Of a stretch of DNA of 64,000 nt, positions 1-8,494 are shown one piece after another (position 1 is the stretch's first letter; each line of letters opens with the position of its first letter). The DNA is taken from the NCBI GenBank assembly GCA_036825615.1, contig DAISXY010000008.1:62001-126000 (forward strand). Direction: 5' to 3'. A model generated the notes under the pieces. It was not told the DNA's origin and made no database searches. It saw nothing but the letters and a program-made list of their open reading frames with translations. This stretch comes from JAICXG01 sp036825615. GTDB taxonomy: Bacteria > Verrucomicrobiota > Verrucomicrobiia > Chthoniobacterales > UBA10450. Position numbers and translations under genes: made by a program.

Positions 1-316
1 GCGCTGCGGCAATGAGCGGCGGAAGCACGCGCGCGACCCCGCGCACAACCGGCCGCAGAAGATAACTCAAGAGCACCGCGAGCACGATCGGCAGGAGAAG
101 GGAACGGGTGAAATAAACCGTGTAGAAAATCGCGAGTAAAAATAACCCGGTAAGCGCGACCGAGCGGACATCGAATGGTCGCACCAGCATCTCGCGCAGC
201 CGAATCCGCGGTCGGACCACCGTCTCCGCGGATTCGGTCTCCGAGCCGGTGCTGTTATCCTGCCGCGCTTCTTCCAGTTCTACTTCCACGTCGTTGGAAT
301 CGTTTCCAGCGAACAT
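1..316 (-). CDS. AI-2E family transporter-like membrane protein, N-terminal part (runs off window)
   Basis: Reading the minus strand from an ATG at 316 gives an acidic cytosolic leader of about 45 residues (FAGNDSNDVEVELEEARQD...). A membrane segment follows (GLFLLAIFYTVYF), then 'TRSLLLPIVLAVLLSYLLRPV'. That pattern is typical of the first two helices of AI-2E/PerM-type permeases: a helix, then 'LLPxxxAxxLxYLLxPxV'. The window edge cuts the gene after about 105 residues. An in-frame ATG at 358 would add 14 residues; neither start has a clear Shine-Dalgarno. The gene is divergent from the next one. The family is known for efflux of small molecules or ions. The substrate cannot be told here. 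Confidence 0.6.
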   Translation of the reverse strand, partial: MFAGNDSNDVEVELEEARQDNSTGSETESAETVVRPRIRLREMLVRPFDVRSVALTGLFLLAIFYTVYFTRSLLLPIVLAVLLSYLLRPVVRGVARVLPPLIAAA

Positions 317-438
317 TTCACGCGCCCGCAGCTGCCGCGGCGCGTGTGCCCGCTTCATCCTGCGAAGTGGGAGTGAAGGGCGATCGATTGAAATGCATGC
401 CCACCTCGCCCGCAGGAAGACGGGTCCACCGCGAGGCA

Positions 439-456
439 GCCGGTTGACGAACCGGC
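439..456. promoter_or_regulatory. Inverted repeat in divergent promoter region
   Basis: A perfect 7-bp inverted repeat, GCCGGTT-GACG-AACCGGC, lies between the divergent permease gene and the 481 gene. It is placed like an operator, but a chance hairpin cannot be excluded. The rest of 317-480 shows no recognisable RNA gene. Confidence 0.25.
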
Positions 457-480
457 GCAGTCCGCTGTTCAGTGCTGGCG

Positions 481-1410
481 ATGATGCCCGCCGCTTTGCG
501 CGCCCTGCTCACCGGGTCGATTGATTACGCCGGCCTTTTTCCGCCGGCCAAGCTCGCCCTTGAACCAGCCTTGCAAAATCACGCCGCCTACGTCCGGTCG
601 GCGGATGAATGGATGCTCGGCGCTTTCATTTTGCCAATCGCCAAATTCGAGCCCGCTCGCGCGCTCCTCGCCCAGTTCGATCGCCAGCATCCCCTGCGCA
701 TTTCCGCGCTTGGACCGAAAACCGCCAAGGCCGCCGAGTTTCGGAGCGCGCTCGAAACCGCCGCCGAAGCGATCAAGCAACTCACCGTCGAGCACCGGGA
801 GGCGGTGGCGGTTGAGCAATTCGAGATGCCGCTCCCGGCGACGAACCTCAAGCGCGCGCTCGGCACCGCGCGCGCGGTGATGGGCGATCTGCCGCTGCGG
901 ATTTTCTGGGAAGCGCCAGCCGACGCCGCTCCGGCAACGATCGAGGCGCTGGCCGGCGGGAGCGCCGGATTCAAGCTCCGCACCGGCGGCGTGACCGCGG
1001 ATGCATTCCCGAGCGCCGAGCAGGTCGCACGGGTGCTGGTTGCGACGGTGCGTCACCAGGTGCCGATCAAGTTCACGGCTGGACTGCATCATCCGGTGCG
1101 CCTCTTCCACCCCAGCGTCGGGACCCGAATGCACGGCTTCCTCAACGTGCTCGGGGCGGGCGTGTTCGCAGCCGAAGAGCGTTGGAGCGCGGCGCAGACC
1201 GCGGAGATGTTGCTCGACGAAGATCCGCAATCGTTCCGTTTCGATGATGAGCGCTTTTGCTGGCGCGACTGGAAAATCAGCACCGCGCAAATCACCGCCC
1301 GCCGCCGGCTCGTGACCTCGCTCGGCAGTTGCAGCTTCGATGAACCGCGCGAAGACCTGCGTGCGCTCGGGCTCTTCGACGGGATCGTCGATCTCCAGAC
1401 GACAGGCTAA
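481..1410 (+). CDS. Conserved hypothetical protein, TIM-barrel-like
   Basis: This protein of about 309 residues matches no family I can name. The visible signatures look like conserved active-site loops: 'GSIDYAGLFPPAKL' near the N-terminus, 'GFKLRTGG' mid-protein and 'IKFTAGLHHPVR' followed by 'MHGFLNVLGAG' in the second half. Alternating strand/helix segments and Lys/Arg/His at strand ends suggest a (beta/alpha)8 enzyme, which is inference. There is no signal peptide or membrane segment. A GTG lies at 472; I prefer the ATG at 481, with another ATG directly after it, though no strong ribosome-binding site is visible. A long open frame on the opposite strand is a GC-rich shadow. The 55 bp downstream carry an imperfect AGCTATCG...CGATAGCT inverted repeat. 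Confidence 0.7.
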   Translation: MMPAALRALLTGSIDYAGLFPPAKLALEPALQNHAAYVRSADEWMLGAFILPIAKFEPARALLAQFDRQHPLRISALGPKTAKAAEFRSALETAAEAIKQLTVEHREAVAVEQFEMPLPATNLKRALGTARAVMGDLPLRIFWEAPADAAPATIEALAGGSAGFKLRTGGVTADAFPSAEQVARVLVATVRHQVPIKFTAGLHHPVRLFHPSVGTRMHGFLNVLGAGVFAAEERWSAAQTAEMLLDEDPQSFRFDDERFCWRDWKISTAQITARRRLVTSLGSCSFDEPREDLRALGLFDGIVDLQTTG

Positions 1411-1489
1411 GACAGCTATCGGCTGCCGGGGTTAATATCACCCGCTGCGATAGCTGGCACATGCGATGCTCGCTGATTCAGAGAATCTC

Positions 1490-1993
1490 ATGATGCTGCA
1501 AACCTGCGAACAGGTAAGGAGGATTAACAGGCGGTCCAGACGCACAGTCACACTCATAGCTGTGGTGACTTCGCTCGCCGGCTTGAGCCATCTTGTGCTG
1601 GGCGATGATCAACCCACGCCAAGCCCAACCCCACTCTACCTCCGGCCCCTGGCGCGACCGGGATCAGTGCGCCGGATGGAGCAGTTGGCTCGACAGCGCA
1701 CTCTCGAGGCCGAATCACAATCTCGCGCCAGCGCCCGAGCCCAGGCGCGAGAAAACCGCCGCGCAACCGCCACGGCGCACGCGCAGGCGCGGGAAGCGGC
1801 CCGGGAGCGAGAGCGAGCACGGCGCGAAGTCGATGCCGAGGGGCGCCGCGAATCAGCCAGAGCAACTCCGCGACCCACCTCCGACCTGATGAAGCGGATG
1901 GGATTTAGCGAGCAGGAGATCGCAGCGCAAAAGGCGCTCGAGGGTTCAACCAAGGCCGAAGCAAGCCCGACAGCTTCGCCGGCAAAGAAATAG
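1490..1993 (+). CDS. Secreted Arg/Ala/Glu-rich hypothetical protein
   Basis: The protein has a basic N-terminus (RRINRRSRR), then a hydrophobic stretch (TLIAVVTSLAGLSHLVLG) consistent with a signal peptide or anchor. A Pro/Thr linker follows, then about 70 residues of Arg/Ala/Glu/Gln-rich sequence (ARAQARENRR, REAARERERARRE) predicted to form a charged helix or coiled coil. The tail (MKRMGFSEQEIAAQKALEG) looks better conserved and ends in a Pro/Ala/Ser-rich stretch. The start is uncertain: ATGs occur at 1466, 1490 and 1493, and a strong AGGAGG near 1516 lies inside the frame with no good start after it. I recognise no function. Confidence 0.5.
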   Translation: MMLQTCEQVRRINRRSRRTVTLIAVVTSLAGLSHLVLGDDQPTPSPTPLYLRPLARPGSVRRMEQLARQRTLEAESQSRASARAQARENRRATATAHAQAREAARERERARREVDAEGRRESARATPRPTSDLMKRMGFSEQEIAAQKALEGSTKAEASPTASPAKK

Positions 1994-2145
1994 CGCACGA
2001 CAACTTGGTACGGCTCGCGTCCTGCCAAACCCTGCTCACAGCTTGTAAGGTCGTTTCGCGGAAGGCGCAGCAAAGCCTTCACCACGGACAGATGGTGTAA
2101 CTGGACGAGCAGTGCTGGACGTGAATCTTTGCCAGGCTACAAAGC

Positions 2146-2454
2146 ATGGTGAAGAGCAGATTCGTGGTCCTTTCATTAGTCGGTCCGGGCCGCGACCCGT
2201 CCAAGGGCGTGCGCGAGCAGCCGTTCTGGGACGAGCACGCCGCCTTTATCGACCGACTGGTTGAGGAAGGTTTCATTCTGCTCGGCGGTCCTTTGCTCGA
2301 TCAATCTGTACAGGCGACCGGTGCGCTCTTGATCGTGACTGCGGCGGATGAAGCGGAAGTGAAAGGTAAGCTGAAGGGTGACCCGTGGTTCGAGAAAGGC
2401 ATTCTGAAACTGGAAAGCATCAGCCGCTGGGAAGCGTTTATTGACCAGTGGTGA
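2146..2454 (+). CDS. YCII-related domain protein
   Basis: The single compact domain of 102 residues has the YCII pattern: 'FVVLSLVGPG', 'FWDEHAAFIDRLVEEGFILLGGPL', 'GALLIVTAADEAEVKGKLKGDPWFEKGIL' and 'ISRWEAFID'. The dimeric alpha+beta-barrel (ferredoxin-like) fold of the family has a His/Asp pair at the putative active site; the His in 'DEHAAF' and the Asp in 'GDPWF' fit. Family members are small cytosolic proteins, mostly without a known reaction; one is a dehydrochlorinase. About 150 bp of unremarkable DNA lie upstream. The function here is unknown. Confidence 0.8.
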   Translation: MVKSRFVVLSLVGPGRDPSKGVREQPFWDEHAAFIDRLVEEGFILLGGPLLDQSVQATGALLIVTAADEAEVKGKLKGDPWFEKGILKLESISRWEAFIDQW

Positions 2455-2605
2455 TCATCGCCGCTGACTGTTGCGGCGGTCTATGACTATCGGATTGCGC
2501 GTGTGCTCCGACCGGCTGGAAGCGTCGCCGGCCGAGTCCGGCTGGAACTTCGACTCTAAATCGCGGCGTGACATCTGCTTTAACAAATCGCCCACCGTCC
2601 TTACC

Positions 2606-4438
2606 ATGAAAACGCGAATCGAAGTAAGTTGTCACAACCGCATCCGGATTTTGTTATGTGTCTGGGTCTTGTCGGCCGGGTTGACTTCCGGAGAGGCTCA
2701 GAACCCGAGCTATTCGGTCGTCGCATTGCCGCTCATTCCCCTCGCCGTCAATGCTTCAGGCCAGGTGGTTGGTTACGCGAGCTTCAACGATGGACCGGTC
2801 CATGCCGCCCTTTATTCCGGCGGAGAGCTAACCGACCTCGGAACATTGCCGGGCGGAGACTTTAGCGAAGCGGTGGCAATAAATGTCAGCGCCGATATCG
2901 TGGGTTACAGCACGCTTCCCGGCGGGCTAACTCACGCCACCCTCTGGTCGAATGGACAGATTTTCGATCTGGGAACCTTGCCGGGCGGCGCGACCAGTTC
3001 CGCGAGCGGGATCAACGACGCCGGCCAGATTACCGGCACGAGCGACACGCTCCAGCCCGGGACGACCTACCCCCAGCCGGATCACGCTTTTCTTTATGCC
3101 AATGGCTTCATGAGTGACCTTGGTAACCTCAGCGCTTCGGGCGAGTTTGTGAATTTTAGTCATGCGCTCGCGATCAACGCTTCCGGCGAAGTGACTGGCT
3201 GGAGCGTGACCGATACATTCGAGACGCACGCGTTTCTCTATGCCAATGGCCAGATGACTGACCTCGGTACCCTCGGCGGTTCGGAATCGCGCGGCACCGG
3301 GATCAACAGCGCGGGGCAGGTGGTAGGGTGGAGTTACTTGCCGAGTGACTTCGTCGCGCACGCATTTCTGGTCAGCGATGGTGCGATGACCGATCTCGGG
3401 ACACTTAGCGGGATGAACAGCAGCTTTGCCGTGGGGATCAGTGCGTCCGGGACCGTCGTCGGTAACTCTGACTCTGGCGGCCACGGGCCCTTTATTTATA
3501 ACCCGAGTACCGGGATGATGGATCTCAACACCCTGGTCGACCCGGACCTTTACTTCCTCTCCTCAGCGCTCGCAATCAATGATGCCGGTCTCATCTTAGC
3601 CGAAGGGAGCAATAGCGACTTCAGCGAATACGAATTCCTGCTTACTCCCAGTAACACGATGGATCATCATCTCGCGAACATCTCGACCCGGCTGCAAATC
3701 GGGACCTCGGATAATGTCCTGATCGCGGGATTCATCATCCAAGGGCCTCCGGGTTCGACAAAGAAAGTGGTGTTGCGCGGGATCGGGCCGTCGCTTTCCG
3801 GGGCCGGGATTAGCAACCCGCTGGCTAACCCAACACTTGAGCTCCATGGACCGGGGGGCGCATTGCTGGCATCGAATAACAACTGGAAAGACACCCAGGA
3901 AGGCGAGATCACCGCGACCCAATTGGCGCCGGCCAGTGACCTGGAATCCGCCATGGTCGAGACACTTTCTCCCGGAGCCTACACCGCGATTCTAAGCGGA
4001 GTTGACGGCGCTACCGGGGTCGGACTCGTCGAGGTTTACGATGCCGATGAAGCCTCTGCCGCGAGCGCGGTCAATATCTCGACGCGGGGAATGGTCGGGA
4101 TCGCCGACAATGTCATGATCGGCGGCCTTATTGTCACTGGCTCGGAGCCGGTCAATATCGTGGCCCGCGCGCTCGGTCCGTCGTTAGCCAGCTTTGGCGT
4201 GACCGGCGCGTTGCTCGATCCGATCCTCGAGCTGCACGATGCGAACGGCAACGTCACGATTGACGATAACTGGCGCGACACGCAAGAAGGCGAAATCACC
4301 GCCGATCAACTGGCTCCGACCGATGATGTCGAGTCAGCGATCGCGGCCACTCTCGCGCCGGGTGCCTACACTGCCATTGTTCGTGGCAAGAACAATACGA
4401 GCGGCGTCGCGCTGATCGAGTTCTACCAAGTGCAGTAA
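2606..4438 (+). CDS. Exported HAF-repeat protein with tandem C-terminal beta domains
   Basis: The start at 2606 gives a signal peptide (IRILLCVWVLSAGLTSGEAQ). Residues of about 30-370 carry at least six repeats of the HAF type: 'DLGTLPGG' followed by 'A.GIN..GQVVGWS' with 'HAFLY..G.MTDLG'. These repeats are predicted beta-rich and possibly propeller-like. The C-terminal part holds two copies of a roughly 120-residue domain: 'NISTR...G..DNVLI.GFI..G', 'LR.IGPSL', 'NWKDTQEGEITA.QLAP..D.ESA' and 'L.PGAYTAI..G......V.LVE.Y'. I associate this domain with exported verrucomicrobial proteins. An upstream in-frame extension to 2471 is unlikely to be translated. It is probably a cell-surface or secreted protein with no known enzymatic role. 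Confidence 0.75.
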   Translation: MKTRIEVSCHNRIRILLCVWVLSAGLTSGEAQNPSYSVVALPLIPLAVNASGQVVGYASFNDGPVHAALYSGGELTDLGTLPGGDFSEAVAINVSADIVGYSTLPGGLTHATLWSNGQIFDLGTLPGGATSSASGINDAGQITGTSDTLQPGTTYPQPDHAFLYANGFMSDLGNLSASGEFVNFSHALAINASGEVTGWSVTDTFETHAFLYANGQMTDLGTLGGSESRGTGINSAGQVVGWSYLPSDFVAHAFLVSDGAMTDLGTLSGMNSSFAVGISASGTVVGNSDSGGHGPFIYNPSTGMMDLNTLVDPDLYFLSSALAINDAGLILAEGSNSDFSEYEFLLTPSNTMDHHLANISTRLQIGTSDNVLIAGFIIQGPPGSTKKVVLRGIGPSLSGAGISNPLANPTLELHGPGGALLASNNNWKDTQEGEITATQLAPASDLESAMVETLSPGAYTAILSGVDGATGVGLVEVYDADEASAASAVNISTRGMVGIADNVMIGGLIVTGSEPVNIVARALGPSLASFGVTGALLDPILELHDANGNVTIDDNWRDTQEGEITADQLAPTDDVESAIAATLAPGAYTAIVRGKNNTSGVALIEFYQVQ

Positions 4439-4538
4439 CAACGCGGTGAAAGGGGCATAAGTACCGGCTGTTTGAAACGGCCGCACGCCGCGACCTGCGT
4501 TTTCGGCGACAGCGGCTTATCTTGTTGTGATTAGCGGC

Positions 4539-5027
4539 ATGAAAGTTCTCGTCTTCGGCAACTCTGGCTCCGGAAAGAGCACCTACGCCCGAGCGCTTTC
4601 CGCTCGCGAAGGCGTGGCACACCTGGACCTGGACTTAATCGTTTGGGAACCCGGTAGAATTGCCGTGCAACGCGCTCCTGAGTCAGTCGCGGCTTCTCTT
4701 CAAACCTTCATTGACTCGCATCGTGCCTGGGTCATCGAAGGCTGCTATGGCGAACTGATCCGCGCGGCGTCGGCCCATTGCACGCTGCTGGTCTTTCTCA
4801 ACCCAGGGCTCGATGTCTGCCTTGCAAACAATCTCAGGCGTCCTTGGGAGCCACAAAAGTACGCCTCGCTTGAACTTCAAAACGCGATGCGTAGTCCGCT
4901 TCAAGAGTGGGTGATTGGGTATTATCAACGAGAGGATGACTGGTCTTACCGGGTTCATCGTGAAATCTTCGATGCTTTTACCGGACCAAAGCTTGAGCAT
5001 CGTGAGCTCTCGGCGTATGCGGCGTAA
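4539..5027 (+). CDS. P-loop nucleoside/shikimate-kinase-like ATPase
   Basis: The 162-residue protein begins MKVLVFGNSGSGKSTYA, a Walker A (P-loop) at residues 7-14. 'HLDLDLIVWEPG' fits the substrate-binding Asp region of adenylate-kinase-like or FlaR-type 'topology modulation' proteins. 'WVIEGCYGELI' and 'LVFLNPGLDVCLANNLRRPWEPQKYAS' match the mononucleotide-binding segment and the Arg-rich lid of that group. I chose the ATG at 4539 over the GTG at 4527 because the P-loop strand begins right there. The true substrate is unknown, and no partner gene is adjacent. Confidence 0.7.
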   Translation: MKVLVFGNSGSGKSTYARALSAREGVAHLDLDLIVWEPGRIAVQRAPESVAASLQTFIDSHRAWVIEGCYGELIRAASAHCTLLVFLNPGLDVCLANNLRRPWEPQKYASLELQNAMRSPLQEWVIGYYQREDDWSYRVHREIFDAFTGPKLEHRELSAYAA

Positions 5028-5044
5028 CCAGACAGCGCTCGAGA

Positions 5045-6427
5045 TTACGCGGTGAGTCCGCGGACGACGACGCGCATGCCGTCGGTGGAGACGATTGCGA
5101 CCGGAGTCTCGGGGGCGATGAATTCACCTTCAGTGACGACATCGACGATGTGATTCTCGAACTCGGCTTTGCCGCTGGGTCTTAGGATCGTTAGGGCGCG
5201 ACCCCGCATCCCGGGAGTCAAAGGCAACTCGCGGGCAAAGGTGCGGGGCGGGGAAGCGAGTGATGGTCCGGGCGGGTTAGAGGTAGAAAGGATGAAGCGG
5301 CGATAAATACTCGTCTGGGGAAGAAAGCGGGCAAGGAGCGTGATGAGGAGGGCGGCGGCAACCAACGTGACCGTGAGGTTGAAGAGCGGGACGCGCAGCA
5401 TCTGGCCGGTAGGAAGGAAGTTCTGACCGGGATAACGATCGATCATCGCCCAAAGGAGTGAGGCGAGCATAAGAAGGACCCCGATAACTCCGAAGATGAT
5501 GGTGGAATGAGCGAAGAAGAGTATCTCAATGAGAACAAAGATAAGTCCGAGGATGAAAAGTCCAACCGTTTCCCACCCGGCCAGGCCGGCAAAGTAATGC
5601 CCGAGAAAAAAGAGGGCGAAGCAGACGATAGATAGGACGCCAAAGATACCGAACCCGGGGACTTTCATCTCGATATAGGCGCCAAGGATTCCGCCTAACA
5701 ACAAAAGGGGTGAAAGTTGAGTAAGCCAAAAGGCCAGTTGCTCGAAGCCGCTCGGCTGGAAGCGGACGATCTCGCCCTTGAGCCCGGCCTTTTTCATCAG
5801 GTCGGGAATGGAATCGGCGATGCCTTCGGCGAGGATCGACTTGCCATTGATCTTTTCGCTCGCTTCCTGGGCATTGAGAGTGAGGAGGGAGCCTTTCGGG
5901 TGAACGACGCGGTTGCCGATTTTCACCTCCTTGTCCTTGTTCATGAAGGCCTCGCCGATGTCGGGATTGTGGCCGTTGCGCAGGGCGCTGCTGCGGATCA
6001 GGGCTGACCAGTAGGAGATGGTTTTTTCCTTCGCGGTCGGCGGCAGATCCTGGCCGGTGGAAAGGATAGGCGCAGCGGCGCCGATCGCGCTCACGGGGGC
6101 CATGTAAATATGTTTGGTCGCGAGGGCGATGATCGAGCCGGCCGATCCGGCGTTGGTGTTGACGTAGGTGTAAGTGGGGATGGTGGCGTGGTTGAGGATG
6201 CCGGTAATTTTTTCCGCGGCATCGAGCCGGCCGCCATAGGTGTCCATGTCGAAGATAATCGCTTTCGCGCCATGGCTGTCGGCGGACTTGACCGCCCGCC
6301 GGACAAAGAAGGTGAGCGAGGGCGAAATTTCTTCCTGAAGCGGCACGACCACGATCTCGCCGGGCTGCACGTCCTCGAGGGCCGCGGCTGTGCCTAACGA
6401 GCCGGCGAAAATCAGCAACGCCGTCAT
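5045..6427 (-). CDS. NfeD-family membrane serine protease (ClpP-like domain plus NfeD domain)
   Basis: From an ATG at 6427 the product has 460 residues: a signal peptide (TALLIFAGSLGTAAA) and a ClpP-like protease domain of about 200 residues with 'IFDMDTYGGRLDAA' and the nucleophile region 'NAGSAGSIIALA'. A block of four to five membrane helices follows (LLLLGGILGAYIE, LSIVCFALFFLGH, LFILGLIFVLIEI, FGVIGVLLMLASLLWAM). A C-terminal OB-fold ends it (GMRGRALTILRPSGKAEF...VAIVSTDGMRVVVRG). This is the long NfeD type, known to act with SPFH/stomatin proteins in membrane quality control; no SPFH gene is adjacent. The frame stays open to 6682, but that stretch is translated repeat DNA ('ERSREIP' twice). 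The start codon itself sits in the repeat's GGGATGAC end. Confidence 0.85.
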   Translation of the reverse strand: MTALLIFAGSLGTAAALEDVQPGEIVVVPLQEEISPSLTFFVRRAVKSADSHGAKAIIFDMDTYGGRLDAAEKITGILNHATIPTYTYVNTNAGSAGSIIALATKHIYMAPVSAIGAAAPILSTGQDLPPTAKEKTISYWSALIRSSALRNGHNPDIGEAFMNKDKEVKIGNRVVHPKGSLLTLNAQEASEKINGKSILAEGIADSIPDLMKKAGLKGEIVRFQPSGFEQLAFWLTQLSPLLLLGGILGAYIEMKVPGFGIFGVLSIVCFALFFLGHYFAGLAGWETVGLFILGLIFVLIEILFFAHSTIIFGVIGVLLMLASLLWAMIDRYPGQNFLPTGQMLRVPLFNLTVTLVAAALLITLLARFLPQTSIYRRFILSTSNPPGPSLASPPRTFARELPLTPGMRGRALTILRPSGKAEFENHIVDVVTEGEFIAPETPVAIVSTDGMRVVVRGLTA

Positions 6428-6576
6428 CCCGAGCGCAGCGCGGCGGAGTCGAGGGATTCCGTGGCGCGCCGTTGAGTCCGCCGTGGCACCCGTCTCAGCG
6501 GGACACGGGATCTCTCGACTGCGCTCGAGATGACGGAGTGCCTGGCGCGGGATCTCTCGACTTCGCTCGACATGAC
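6423..6576. repeat. Dispersed intergenic palindromic repeat (GTCATCCCGAGCG / CTCGAGATGAC type)
   Basis: The block has 'GTCATCCCGAGCGCAGCG..GGAGTCGAGGGATTCC' at one end and, at the other, two inverted copies of 'GGGATCTCTCGACT.CGCTCGA.ATGAC'. The arms are complementary, so the element can fold into a long hairpin. A related block lies at 14176-14316. It fills the 205 bp between the divergent nfeD-like gene and dnaG and overlaps the 5' end of the former. Confidence 0.7.
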
Positions 6577-6632
6577 TTGTCATAAGCGCTGCGCTAATCT
6601 GGCAGCGTTCCGCCTCCGTCACGAGGAAAAAC

Positions 6633-8435
6633 ATGGCCATTCCCGACGATGTCATCGAGCAAATCGCTGCGGCGAATGACATTGTCGAGGTGGTCAGCTC
6701 CTATTTTCCGCTCAAGCGCGCGGGGGCGAGCTATCGCGCGCTCTGCCCGTTTCACCAGGAGAAGACGCCGTCGTTTCATGTCAATCCGGCGCGGCAATCG
6801 TTCAAGTGTTTTGGCTGTGGAGTGGGGGGCAGTGTTTTCCGCTTTGTCATGGAATACGAGCACGTCGATTTCCCGACCGCGGTGCGGCGGCTGGCGGCGC
6901 GGGCGGGCATTCCGGTGATCGAGGAAAGAAGCTTCAGCGCGGAGGAGGATCGCCAGCACGAAGCGCGACGGACGCTGCTGAAGTTGCATGCAGAAGCGGC
7001 GGAATGGTTTCACGACAACCTGCTGAAGCGCGATTTCGCCCAGCCGGCGCGCGATTATCTAAAGCAACGCGGACTGACGAACGAGGTGGCGAAATCGTGG
7101 CAGCTCGGGTTCGCGCCGGAGAGCTGGGACGCGTTCCTGAAGTGGGCGCTCGATCGCGGCTATAAGCGCGGGACGCTCCTGCAGAGCGGCCTGGTGAAGT
7201 TGCGCGACGAAGAGCGGCCGGAGAGCGAGGTCTACGATCGGTTTCGTGGGCGGCTTATCTTCCCGATCTGCAACGACCTCGGGGAGGTGATCGCTTTCAG
7301 CGGGCGGATTCTGAAAAACGAGGCCGAGAGCGCGAAGTATCTTAACTCGCCCGAGACGCCGCTTTTTCGCAAAGGCAGCATTCTTTTCGGTCTGCACAAG
7401 ACGAAGCGGGCATTGATCGAGGCGAATTGCGCGATCGTCTGCGAAGGGCAACTCGACCTGATCGCGCTCTTCGAGGCTGGCCTGACGAACGTGGTCGCGC
7501 CCCAGGGCACCGCCTTTACTGAAGGGCAGGCGCGGATTCTGAAGCGCTATGTGAACGAGGCGGTGCTCTGCTTCGACGCCGATTCAGCCGGGCTGAAAGC
7601 GGCCGAGCGCTCGATCGAACCATTGCTCGAACACGATCTTGTGGTCCGTGTTGCCGAGATGCCGCCGGGGGAGGATCCCGATTCGTTAGTCCGGAAAGAG
7701 GGAGCGGAGAAATTTCGCGAGCGGATCGAGGGGGCGCGGGATTTTTTTGATTTCTGGATCGAGCGGCAGGTGGCCGGCGCCGACCTTGGGAACCTGAACG
7801 CGAAGATCCAAGTGGCGCGCGAGCTGGCGGAGACGGTCGGGCGGGTGCACGACCCGCTGATGCGGAACGAGGTTGTGAACAAAATCGCGGCGCGGCTCGC
7901 GGTGTCGGCGGCAGATTTCGCCAATCTCCTGCCGAAATCCTCGCGCGCGCGCGCCCCGCAGGCTGCGCCGCGCAGGGTCGCGCCGGCCCCGCGACACGAA
8001 ATCGCGATGCTTTGCCTGCTGGCTTTGCGCAGCCCGGAAGCGCGCGCGTTTCTCGGGGCCCAGGAATGGGAGGAAGTGCTAAACGAAACCCCGGGAAGCG
8101 AGCTGCTGGCGCGGATTCTGGGGAGCGAGCTGCGGGCTGACGATCCGGCTTCGCTCAACCGTTTCATGGCGAGCCTCGCCCCGGAGGAGGAATCGTTAGT
8201 CTCGGGCTGGCTTTTGCAAAAAGTTCCCGCAGATGCGCCGGCCGTGGCGCGGGAATGGTGGTATGGGCTACGCCAGCCGGTCTTGCGCCGCCGGCTGCAA
8301 GCCGCGCAAAGCCGGATGAAGCTCCCGGGCCTGAGCGCGGGGGAAATCGTTGCCCTGCAGAAACAAGTGGTTGACCTGCGAGGAGAGCTCGACGACTTTT
8401 CACGGTTTTCGCCGTCTCGCACTCTGGGACCCTGA
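6633..8435 (+). CDS. dnaG: DNA primase
   Basis: The product synthesises RNA primers at the replication fork. The N-terminal CHC2 zinc finger is complete (C38, H41, C59, C62 in 'CPFH' and 'CFGC'). The primase core includes 'YLKQRGLT', 'GFAPESWD' and 'YDRFRGRLIFPI.....VIAFSGR'. The TOPRIM region carries 'VCEGQLDLIALFEAG' and 'LCFDADSAGLKAAER', with the catalytic acidic residues in place. The C-terminal part (about 430-600) is the more variable helicase-interaction region. At 600 residues it is of normal length. The gene is followed 60 bp later by rpoD, the classic macromolecular-synthesis order, with no rpsU upstream. The long minus-strand open frame 7547-9547 across this gene is a shadow. Confidence 0.97.
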   Translation: MAIPDDVIEQIAAANDIVEVVSSYFPLKRAGASYRALCPFHQEKTPSFHVNPARQSFKCFGCGVGGSVFRFVMEYEHVDFPTAVRRLAARAGIPVIEERSFSAEEDRQHEARRTLLKLHAEAAEWFHDNLLKRDFAQPARDYLKQRGLTNEVAKSWQLGFAPESWDAFLKWALDRGYKRGTLLQSGLVKLRDEERPESEVYDRFRGRLIFPICNDLGEVIAFSGRILKNEAESAKYLNSPETPLFRKGSILFGLHKTKRALIEANCAIVCEGQLDLIALFEAGLTNVVAPQGTAFTEGQARILKRYVNEAVLCFDADSAGLKAAERSIEPLLEHDLVVRVAEMPPGEDPDSLVRKEGAEKFRERIEGARDFFDFWIERQVAGADLGNLNAKIQVARELAETVGRVHDPLMRNEVVNKIAARLAVSAADFANLLPKSSRARAPQAAPRRVAPAPRHEIAMLCLLALRSPEARAFLGAQEWEEVLNETPGSELLARILGSELRADDPASLNRFMASLAPEEESLVSGWLLQKVPADAPAVAREWWYGLRQPVLRRRLQAAQSRMKLPGLSAGEIVALQKQVVDLRGELDDFSRFSPSRTLGP

Positions 8436-8494
8436 GCTGTGCGCGGCGGAGCTAGCGCGCTTTCTGCTATTTCGTCTCCGGTTAACTGAATCGC

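Noticed and set aside
4439..4526. Small RNA or tRNA between the HAF gene and the kinase-like gene
   Set aside because: Only a short GGC..GCC hairpin; no cloverleaf or T-loop consensus.
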